In this document: piece by piece, positions 51,068-58,600 of the stretch
How the letters are laid out: each line of letters opens with the position of its first letter
Position numbering within the stretch: position 1 is the first letter of the stretch
Origin: Kurthia huakuii LAM0618
GTDB taxonomy: Bacteria; Bacillota; Bacilli; Bacillales_A; Planococcaceae
Direction of reading: 5' to 3'
NCBI RefSeq assembly: GCF_000505545.1
Contig: NZ_AYTB01000008.1
Location: 124,001-188,000, forward strand
DNA: 64,000 nt
Program-made: the position numbers and the translations under genes
The notes under the pieces: generated by a model
Database searches by the model: none
What the model was told of the DNA's origin: nothing
What the model saw: only the letters and a program-made list of their open reading frames with translations

Positions 51068-51091
51068 ATTGAAAAAAGAGAGGTTTTATAA

Positions 51092-51964
51092 ATGAATACA
51101 TCACAATTATTGGCCAAGTTGAATTTGCAATTCTTTGCTCAAACACAAGCATCTGATTTAGTAGATCCAGAAGTCATGGCACCAGCTATTGCAGGGAAAA
51201 TGGAAAATGCCATTAAATTTACAAAATATGCAGATTTAGATACGACACTTGTAGGTCAGCCAGGTAGTACAATTACTCGTCCTAAGTATGGTTATATCGG
51301 TGCCGCAGAAGATTTAACAGAGGGCGTACCAATGGACACAAGTAAAATGTCTATGACAACAACAGAAGTTGCTGTAAAAGAAACGGGTAAAGCGGTGGAA
51401 ATTACAGAGAAGGCTATCATCACAAATGTTGGTGGAACAGTAGGTGAAGCGGAACGTCAACTTGCGATTGCGATGGCTGACAAAGTGGAAATTGATTATA
51501 TTGCTGCACTTGATACAGCTTTACAAACAGTTAGTGGTTCTCCTACAACACCAGCGAAAATCCTTGAAGCGGTTACAGTATTCGATTCTGAAGGGGATTT
51601 AGATTTAGTACTATTTATGAATCCAGCAGATTACACAACCCTTGTGCAAAATCTTTTAACTGTTGGCGGAACAGTACAGGAACGAGCGTTAACATCGGGC
51701 CAAGTATCAGAGCTATTGGGATTAAAAGCAATTGAACGCTCTCGCCGTGTGGCTGCTGGTAAAGGGTACTTGCAAATCTATTCTACAACCGCTCCAGAAG
51801 AATCGGAAGATCCTACGAGTGCTGTGGAAATTGTTCTAAAACAAGATGTTGGCGTTAATAAGGACGCTGACATCCTAAAACGCACAGTAGTAATCGCGGC
51901 GAATCGACACTATGTTGTAAACCTTAAAGATGATAAGGGTGTTGTGAAATTCACAGGGGCATAG
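51092..51964 (+). CDS. Major capsid protein (N4-gp56/HK97-fold family)
   Basis: 290 residues, AGAGAGG site. Opens with the LLAKLNLQFFA motif common in this family; core with ITRPKYGYIGAAEDLTEGVP, VKETGKAVEITEKAII, DLDLVLFMNPADYTTL. Forms the icosahedral shell. Confidence 0.9.
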   Translation: MNTSQLLAKLNLQFFAQTQASDLVDPEVMAPAIAGKMENAIKFTKYADLDTTLVGQPGSTITRPKYGYIGAAEDLTEGVPMDTSKMSMTTTEVAVKETGKAVEITEKAIITNVGGTVGEAERQLAIAMADKVEIDYIAALDTALQTVSGSPTTPAKILEAVTVFDSEGDLDLVLFMNPADYTTLVQNLLTVGGTVQERALTSGQVSELLGLKAIERSRRVAAGKGYLQIYSTTAPEESEDPTSAVEIVLKQDVGVNKDADILKRTVVIAANRHYVVNLKDDKGVVKFTGA

Positions 51965-51997
51965 TAAATCATTAGAAAAATAGTGGGGAGGGATTGT

Positions 51998-52117
51998 ATG
52001 TTGTTGCGAAGGTATCATGAAAAGCCGCTTCCTGTGAATTTAAAAGAAGTTAAAAAGGAAGTGAAGCCCAAGCCACGTAAACCACGCACACCACCTAAAA
52101 AGGCTGGTGAAGGATGA
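51998..52117 (+). CDS. 39-residue Lys/Pro-rich peptide
   Basis: ATG after GGGAGGG; ends in ATGA overlap with the next gene. Second half KKEVKPKPRKPRTPPKKAG is basic and proline-rich, disordered. Small genes of this type follow the capsid gene in several siphophages; role unknown. Confidence 0.6.
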   Translation: MLLRRYHEKPLPVNLKEVKKEVKPKPRKPRTPPKKAGEG

Positions 52118-52431
52118 TGGCATGGGAAGTTACTGAGATTGAAGTTCAACAGCTTATTGCTTTGAATAGTGATATTTTGACTCCGGAGCGGCTAGAACAT
52201 TATAAAATGCTTGCTCCTATTTATTATGAGATAGCTTGTGATTATTGTAATGCTACGTTAGAGGTTACAAATAGTGGTGTACAGGTATTTGTTGCAAAGG
52301 CGATTCAATACTATGCCAATAAAGCGGGGTTAGTATCACGCTCAATGGGAACTGTTAGCTACGCATATACAACATCGTTACCTTCTAGCGTATTACAGTT
52401 GCTAAATCCTTTTAGGAAGTTGAGGTGGTAG
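52114..52431 (+). CDS. Head-tail connector (SPP1 gp15-like adaptor)
   Basis: 105 residues, ATG overlapping the previous stop. All-helical (RLEHYKMLAPIYYEIACDYC, VQVFVAKAIQYYAN), typical of head completion adaptors that bind the portal. Assigned mainly by position and helical pattern. Confidence 0.75.
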   Translation: MMAWEVTEIEVQQLIALNSDILTPERLEHYKMLAPIYYEIACDYCNATLEVTNSGVQVFVAKAIQYYANKAGLVSRSMGTVSYAYTTSLPSSVLQLLNPFRKLRW

Positions 52432-52432
52432 C

Positions 52433-52759
52433 GTGTACGATGAATTTCCACATAAAGTAGTTGTATTGCGATTTGCAGAAGGAATAGAAGATGAATTGGG
52501 CAATGCGCAAGATAGCGAGTGGCTCACGTTATACGATGCATTTGCATGCTTTATTGATACACCAAGTGCAACTGAAAAATACAATGCGATGCAGATTAAA
52601 CATCAACTAGACCGCTATATGTATTATGCGTATGGTGCTGACGTTAAACCAAATACCCGCATCCGCTTCAAAGGTGTTGAGTATGAAGTTGAAACAGATG
52701 CAGAGGACCAGGGCGGCATGCATGAAATTATGCGTGTGGCATTAAAGAGGGTGAGATAA
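52433..52759 (+). CDS. Head closure / stopper-like protein
   Basis: 108 residues from GTG 52433. Beta-rich: FPHKVVVLRFAEGIEDELGN, TRIRFKGVEYEVETDAED. Position matches SPP1 gp16-type stoppers or minor capsid proteins. Confidence 0.72.
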   Translation: MYDEFPHKVVVLRFAEGIEDELGNAQDSEWLTLYDAFACFIDTPSATEKYNAMQIKHQLDRYMYYAYGADVKPNTRIRFKGVEYEVETDAEDQGGMHEIMRVALKRVR

Positions 52760-52998
52760 TGAAATGCGAACATGAATGGGAAACAACTGCAATATTAGAG
52801 CAACAGTGTAAAAAATGTGGTGTAAAACGAATGCAAAGTGTTATGAAGTCTGTAGTTGAGGATGTTGTCCTTCCTGTAGCTCAACCATATGCTCGCGAAA
52901 CTACAACGATTTTTCAAAACGGGAAACGTCGAGTAGTTTATAAAGACGATATGAAAAAACAAATATTGAAAAGCGTTGGAATGGGATTATACCAATGA
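52759..52998 (+). CDS. Small zinc-ribbon-like phage protein
   Basis: 79 residues, TAATG start coupled to the previous gene. CEHEW ... QQCKKCG gives a C-x-H / CxxC zinc set at residues 3-20. Then a helical part. Not part of the standard connector set; unknown role, maybe an inserted accessory. Confidence 0.6.
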   Translation: MKCEHEWETTAILEQQCKKCGVKRMQSVMKSVVEDVVLPVAQPYARETTTIFQNGKRRVVYKDDMKKQILKSVGMGLYQ

Positions 52999-53411
52999 GC
53001 ATTACGCAATTTGGTTCAAATAAGCTACAGCGCGCAATTGAGCGTTGGGGAAATAGCGTACTCGATGATGCAAAACGTGCTGTAATTGATACGGCCAATC
53101 TTATCCAGTCGCAAGCTAGAGCATTGGCGCCGGTTGATACCGGTTACTTGCGCCAGTCAATTGAGGTGGAAGTGTTAGATGGCGGCTTAAAAGCTGTTGT
53201 CACAGTCGGTGCAGAGTGGGCAATTTACATTGAATACGGTACAGGTATTTACGCTACAAAAGGCGGCAATGAAGATGGCTGGGTGTATTACAGTGATAAG
53301 TACGGCAAGTTCGTCTTCACTCGCGGTCAAGAAGCACAGCCATTTTGGTTCCCATCGCTTAAAGAGGGTCAAAAATATTGGTCTAAAGCAGTTGCAGCAA
53401 TAGGAGGTTGA
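52995..53411 (+). CDS. HK97 gp10-family tail-component protein
   Basis: 138 residues, ATGA overlap. VDTGYLRQSIEVEV and WAIYIEYGTGIYA are the family motifs. Head-tail joining/tail completion role. Confidence 0.87.
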   Translation: MSITQFGSNKLQRAIERWGNSVLDDAKRAVIDTANLIQSQARALAPVDTGYLRQSIEVEVLDGGLKAVVTVGAEWAIYIEYGTGIYATKGGNEDGWVYYSDKYGKFVFTRGQEAQPFWFPSLKEGQKYWSKAVAAIGG

Positions 53412-53415
53412 TACG

Positions 53416-53829
53416 GTGGTTTCGTTTTTAGCATTGCATACGGCTGTTTATCAACGCTTAGTTAATGATGCAGCTGTAAAAGCATTAGTTTACAAAGATA
53501 CAAAATTTAAAGGTGTGTATGATGCGGTGCCTAACGATGCACCATTTCCTTATATCGTGATTGGTGAGCCGAGCGAATCGGATTTTGATGTGAAGCTGAA
53601 AGAAACAGTGGAAACGTCACTTACGATTCACACTTGGAGCAATAAAACAGGCAAGACGGAATCATACAAACTATTACAGGCTGTTAGCGATGCGCTAACG
53701 GCTTTTTTAATTGTCACGAACTATGAAGTGGATTACGTCAAAAAGGTGCGCATAAGCGTATTTGATGATATTGACGGGGTACTACGACATGGCGTTTTAA
53801 CATTTGAATACACATTAACGAAAATTTAG
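53416..53829 (+). CDS. Tail completion protein (DUF3168, SPP1 gp17-like)
   Basis: 137 residues from GTG 53416. FPYIVIGEPSESDFDVK and the closing strand VLTFEYTL fit DUF3168, which caps the tail at the head interface. Confidence 0.85.
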   Translation: MVSFLALHTAVYQRLVNDAAVKALVYKDTKFKGVYDAVPNDAPFPYIVIGEPSESDFDVKLKETVETSLTIHTWSNKTGKTESYKLLQAVSDALTAFLIVTNYEVDYVKKVRISVFDDIDGVLRHGVLTFEYTLTKI

Positions 53830-53841
53830 GAGGAATCATAC

Positions 53842-54372
53842 ATGAACAAAGGTAAAGATACGATTTTATTAGTACAACGAGCAAAAGATGCATTAGGAAC
53901 AGCAGCGTATTTAATCGCAAATCAAACAGAAAGCTCATACTCAATCGAAACAGAAATCATTGACGAGCAAACAAAATTCGGGCGTTTAGTTGAATATGGC
54001 AATACGTCTGAATCATTCGAAGTAACTGCATACGGCCAAACGGGTGATGCTGGTCAAAAGGCTATCTTAGATGCAATTAAAAACAAAGAGCAGTTAAAAG
54101 TTTGGGAAGTAAACACAAATAAAAATGCTGCAGGTAAATATGATGCGAACTTTGCATATACAATCGTTGAATCGGTTGAAAAGTCAGGGTCAACAGATGG
54201 CTTTGAAGAATTATCAACAACACTTCAAGTAATTGGCCAAACACAAGCAGGTGAACTTGATACAGCAGATGTACCAGATGCAGTTATCGAATTTGCGTTA
54301 TATGGCTTCGAAAAACCAGGTGAGTTCACAGGTGAATATGGTAAAGATCATAAAGGCACAGTGACACCCTAG
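53842..54372 (+). CDS. Major tail tube protein (TP901-1/SPP1 gp17.1 family)
   Basis: 176 residues, AGGAGG site. NKGKDTILLVQRAKDALGTA start, SETEIIDEQTKFGRLVEYG-like core, and VIEFALYGFEKPGEF end. Beta-barrel protein that stacks into hexameric tube rings. It stops at TAG after a CCC codon, a context that in SPP1 gp17.1 causes +1 frameshifting. Confidence 0.9.
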   Translation: MNKGKDTILLVQRAKDALGTAAYLIANQTESSYSIETEIIDEQTKFGRLVEYGNTSESFEVTAYGQTGDAGQKAILDAIKNKEQLKVWEVNTNKNAAGKYDANFAYTIVESVEKSGSTDGFEELSTTLQVIGQTQAGELDTADVPDAVIEFALYGFEKPGEFTGEYGKDHKGTVTP

Positions 54373-54424
54373 TGCTGCCGCAATCGGAAATGCGGCTATC
54401 GGTTCAACATTTGTAATTCAGTAG
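54367..54424 (+). other. Possible +1 frameshift extension of the tail tube protein
   Basis: CCC-TAG-T at 54367-54373: slippage of the Pro codon from CCC to CCT would continue AGT GCT GCC ... to a stop at 54422-54424, adding SAAAIGNAAIGSTFVIQ (17 residues). SPP1 uses a CCC-TAA site at the same place to make a longer tail protein. The open stretch is short, so chance is not excluded. Confidence 0.45.
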
Positions 54425-54433
54425 GAGGTCCAC

Positions 54434-54820
54434 ATGGCTAAAACAAAAGCAGAATTAAAAACAATCTTTGTCACAGGCGCAAAGCCTACGCAAGCTGACT
54501 TTCACGATTTAATCGAGGGAGTGCAAGGCGAACAAGGGCCACAGGGTTTGCAGGGTCCAAAAGGCGACACAGGAGCAAAGGGTGAAACTGGTGCACAAGG
54601 TGTTAAAGGTGATACCGGTCCAATTGGTCCAGCAGGCGCTAAAGGTGACAAGGGAGATACAGGCGCAACAGGTGCTAAAGGTGCTGACGGTGCAAAGGGT
54701 GCGAATGGCTTATCTATTACAGCTATCGCACTTACAACAGACGTTGACGGTAAAGTAACGGGCGGTACAGCGACTCTTTCAGATGCATCAACGGTAGCAA
54801 TTACAGTAACAACAGCTTAA
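54434..54820 (+). CDS. Collagen-like phage protein
   Basis: 128 residues, AGGAGG site. Residues ~30-90 are about 20 Gly-x-y triplets ([19 protein letters not shown]...), between an N-terminal helical segment ([11 protein letters not shown]) and a small beta domain ([19 protein letters not shown]) resembling an Ig-like fold. Such proteins trimerise; probably a decoration or fibre component of the tail. Followed by a terminator. Confidence 0.8.
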   Translation: MAKTKAELKTIFVTGAKPTQADFHDLIEGVQGEQGPQGLQGPKGDTGAKGETGAQGVKGDTGPIGPAGAKGDKGDTGATGAKGADGAKGANGLSITAIALTTDVDGKVTGGTATLSDASTVAITVTTA

Positions 54821-54834
54821 TGACATATCAATAT

Positions 54835-54857
54835 GGAGGGCTTCGGCTCTCCTTTTT
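54835..54857 (+). terminator. UUCG-loop terminator inside the tail operon
   Basis: GGAGGGC-TTCG-GCTCTCC (one wobble) and T5. It lies between the abundant tail tube/collagen genes and the chaperone/tape measure genes and could set their ratio. Confidence 0.8.
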
Positions 54858-54889
54858 ATACTTAAAAAACACTAGGAGGTCATTTAATT

Positions 54890-55345
54890 ATGGCATTAAC
54901 TTTAACTATTCAAGATAAGAAATACACTGGTAAACCTTCATTTGCTATGGCGCGATATGCGAATGAAAACTATGGTAACTACATCGAAAAGGCGAACAAA
55001 TACGCGCAAGGTATCGAAAACATCTTATCGGGTGTTATCGAAGGTTCAATTGAATCAATCGTACAGTATTGGGATGCAGCACTTGCACACCTAAAAGAAC
55101 GCCCGTCAATCGCTGAAATTGAAACAGCATTAGAGGAACGTATCGAACAAGATGGCGATACAGAGCCGCTTCTAAAAGAAATTTATCGCGAGTTATCGAC
55201 AAGCGGTTTTTTCAAGAAAACGATCAAAGAGTTTTGGAAGAACATCGAAATGATGCAAGACTTTGGGGCGACGGACGAGGAGAAAGAGCAGAACAAGAAA
55301 GCCTACGACATGATGCAAAAACTCAAAGCGGAAATCGAGGAATAG
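54890..55345 (+). CDS. Tail assembly chaperone, short form (G)
   Basis: 151 residues, AGGAGG site. Small alpha/beta N-terminal part (LTIQDKKYTGKPSFAMARYAN) and helical rest. It matches the 'G' protein located before the tape measure in siphophages. The end (FGATDEEKEQNKKAYDMMQK) is read in both frames after the slip site at 55207-55213. Chaperones the tape measure; not in the virion. Confidence 0.83.
   Translation: MALTLTIQDKKYTGKPSFAMARYANENYGNYIEKANKYAQGIENILSGVIEGSIESIVQYWDAALAHLKERPSIAEIETALEERIEQDGDTEPLLKEIYRELSTSGFFKKTIKEFWKNIEMMQDFGATDEEKEQNKKAYDMMQKLKAEIEE
55207..55213 (+). promoter_or_regulatory. -1 ribosomal slip site (T TTT TTC)
   Basis: In the frame of the short chaperone the codons are GGT TTT TTC, giving the canonical heptamer T TTT TTC. 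After a -1 shift the next codon is CAA at 55213 and the frame is open to 55683. The position just before the G stop matches other tail chaperone frameshifts. Confidence 0.75.
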
Positions 55346-55683
55346 ATTTTGAACAGTTAGAAATTGATGCAATGCAGTATTTGAATATTGCAGACAACGA
55401 CTTGTTATATGCGATGACACCGAACGAATACAATCGAAAAATAAAAGGTGTCATGCTACGAGATGTGCAGACGTATGAAAACATGACTATTCAAGCAATC
55501 TTTAATGCGCAGGCAACGAACGGAAAACGTATTACGGCCAAGAAGTTGTTTGATGCAGAAAGAGTGCGTCAAAACATCTTGCATCCGAAAGAACAAAAAG
55601 AAAAAGAGCGAGCAAGTCGTGATTACACGTATTTACAACGAGCACTTGCAGCAATGAACCAATCTAAAGAAGGGAGTGAGTAG
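55213..55683 (+). CDS. Tail assembly chaperone, frameshift extension (T domain)
   Basis: No independent start with a ribosome site exists; the frame (-1 relative to G) is entered from the slip site and gives a 264-residue GT fusion (108 + 156). The T part includes FEQLEIDAMQYLNIADNDLL and KERASRDYTYLQRALAAMNQ and ends at the base before the tape measure ATG. The T domain binds the tape measure protein in known phages. Confidence 0.8.
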   Translation, partial: QENDQRVLEEHRNDARLWGDGRGERAEQESLRHDAKTQSGNRGIDFEQLEIDAMQYLNIADNDLLYAMTPNEYNRKIKGVMLRDVQTYENMTIQAIFNAQATNGKRITAKKLFDAERVRQNILHPKEQKEKERASRDYTYLQRALAAMNQSKEGSE

Positions 55684-58600
55684 ATGGCAAACGTTGAACA
55701 ATTTACTGCGATAGTTGGTGCAGAGGTCAAAGAGTTTAAGCGCAAAATGAAGGAAGTCGACAAGGCGATTCGTGATGCTGCAACTGGGGCAGATGTTGAT
55801 ATAACCGCAGATGTAAAAGACTTTATGCGTAACATCAAAGAAGTACGCACCGAAATGCGTAATCTTGTAAATAATGATGTAACGGTAGATGTACAAGCAA
55901 GTGTTGCGGATGTATTAGCAGAATTAAATGCTGTTGAGGACCGTTTAAAAGAATTAGAACGCGAAGATGCGACAGTTGATGTACAAGCAAATGTACGTGA
56001 CTTTTTGCGTGATATGCAAACGCTTGAAGCAAGGGTGCGGGATTTAAACCGCGAACAAGCGAAAGTTAATGTTACTGCCGACGTAGACCAGGCAATCATT
56101 GAAATGGCTCGTATTGAACGTAAAGCGGACAAGTTAATCGAAAGTGATGTACACGTTGATGTTGAAGCAGATGTAGATGATGCGTTGACAGACTTTGAAA
56201 CAGTACAAAATCGTATTCGTACATTATCACAGCAAGAGCCGACGATTGAAGTACAAGCAGATATTCGTGATTGCATGCGCGACTTGCAAAGAGCTGAATT
56301 GCGCTTGGATCAATTAACGGAACGAAATCGGCAAATTGATATTGACGCAGACGTTACAGAAGCGTTAGGTCAATTACGATTAGTTGAAAATGTTGCAGAG
56401 CGTTTAGAAGGTGAAGCACACGATGTTGAAATCCACGCAGATACTTCAGATGCCTTACGCCGCATGGCTGAACTTCGAGCAGAAATTATGAACATGGACC
56501 GCTCAAGACCGACAGTTGATGTACAAGCGGACATTTCACAGTTCATGATTCGCATGGCACAGCTACGAGCAACAATTGAAACATTACGTCGTACAAATGA
56601 AATTCGTATTGATGCAGAAACATCGAGTTTTAAATACAAATTAGCATTGCTACGTGCGCAAATCCAAGCGTTAACTCGTTCAGCAGTTATTAAAATTACT
56701 GCACGTATTGATGTATTTCAAGCATCAATCGCTACACTCGCAAGTAATATTCGAGCATTTGGTGAGGTAGCTGGCTATGCGTTAAGAGGAGTCTTTGTTA
56801 GCTTATTACCAATGATTGCACCAATCCTTGCAAACTTAGGTGCTTTAATCGGTAATTTAGGTGTCATGATTGGGGTTATTGCAGGGCAAACAATGGGCTT
56901 TGCATTTGCTCTAGGTACAGCCTTTGCGGGCTTCGGTGGCGTTATGGCGATGGCAGTTGGTAATGTGAAAGCATTGTATGAAAAGAATGCTAAACTGAAC
57001 GCCCAGCAACAACAGACAAAGGCGGCTATTGATGGCATAAAAACCACATATGAAAGCCTTTTAAAAGCAACGCAAAAGCCGATTTTAGAAGGTGTGCAAA
57101 AGGGAGCGCAAGTCGCATCATCTCTTTTAAATCAACTTAAACCAATGTTTATAGGTGCTTCGCAGGCATTCAACGGATTAATGACATCACTAAAACAAAG
57201 TATCGGTACACCGCCAGTCCAGCAGTTTATTGAATATCTTAATAAAAACGCAGGTCCAATGCTTACGACATTTGGTAAAGCGGTAGGGAATTTATTTAAA
57301 GGATTAGGCTCAATGTTCGTGGCCTTTGCACCGCTTAGTGAAAGTGTATCAAAAGGGTTCTTAAAAATGTCGGAATCATTTGCTACATGGGCGCAAGGAT
57401 TGCAAAAGAGCGAGAAGTTCAAATCTTTCATTAGCTATGTGCAAGAAAATATGCCAAAGATCAGTAGTATTTTTGGTAATGCAATTGTTGGAGTAGTAAA
57501 CTTCTTTGCAGCCTTCGGTGGTTCCGCTTCTGGAATGATGACGAGCTTACAAGGGTTGATGGAAAGATGGCGCGCTTGGACTGCGGCACTCGAGGAAAAT
57601 CAATCATTCCAAAAATTCCTCTCATACGTTAGCGCCACAGCACCAGGGGTAATGTCGCTAATTGGCAACTTAACAACCTTCCTAGTGAACCTAGGGATTG
57701 GTATGGCTCCGCTAGGCGCAATCCTTTTAGAAATGGTAAATAAGTTTTTAGCATGGTCTAACAGTATGATGCAAGCACATCCAGCTATCGGACAAATAAT
57801 TGCGATTGTTATTTCTTTATCAGGTGCGTTTATGGCAATTATGCCGGTTATTTTAATGTTCAAGGCATTGTTTGCAGGTCTTGGTACAGCAATGATGGCT
57901 GGTATTGGTAAAGCAATTACGTTTATCACAGGATTGTTTACGAGTTTTAGCGGCACATTAACAACAGTTGGTACATGGGTAGCGAATTTGGCAACGAAGT
58001 TTCCTATGCTTGGTACAGTAATCAGTTTATTAACAGGCCCTGTTGGTCTTGTGATTGCTGCTATTGCGGCATTTGTTGCGGTGTTAATTGGTGTGTATCA
58101 AACGTCTGAAACATTCAGAAATCAAGTATCTACAGCCTTTACAGCGGTATGGAACGTTATTCAAACGGCGTTCGGTGCTGTTGCTTCTTTCCTTTCAGCT
58201 ACATGGGCACAAATTATGGCCATCTGGACGACGAATAGCGCAAACATCATGACAATTGGTACAGTCGTTTGGGGTCTGATTAAAGACACGATTACAATGA
58301 CAATGAGTCAAATTATGACGGTGTTCCAAACGGTATGGCCATTGATTTCAACAATTGTGCAAGTTGCTTGGGAAGTAATTAAAGCAGTCATTACAACTTC
58401 TGTAGCAATTATTTCAGGTGTTTTAACAGCATTGACAAATCTTTTAACAGGCAATTGGTCTGCAGCATGGAATGCGATTAAAACAATGCTTACAACAATT
58501 TGGAATGCAATTGTTTCAGCAGCTAAGAATATTTTTAACATTTTAAAATCATTCTTGCTTAGTATTTGGGATGCGATTAAAGGGCCTACAACAAGCGTAT

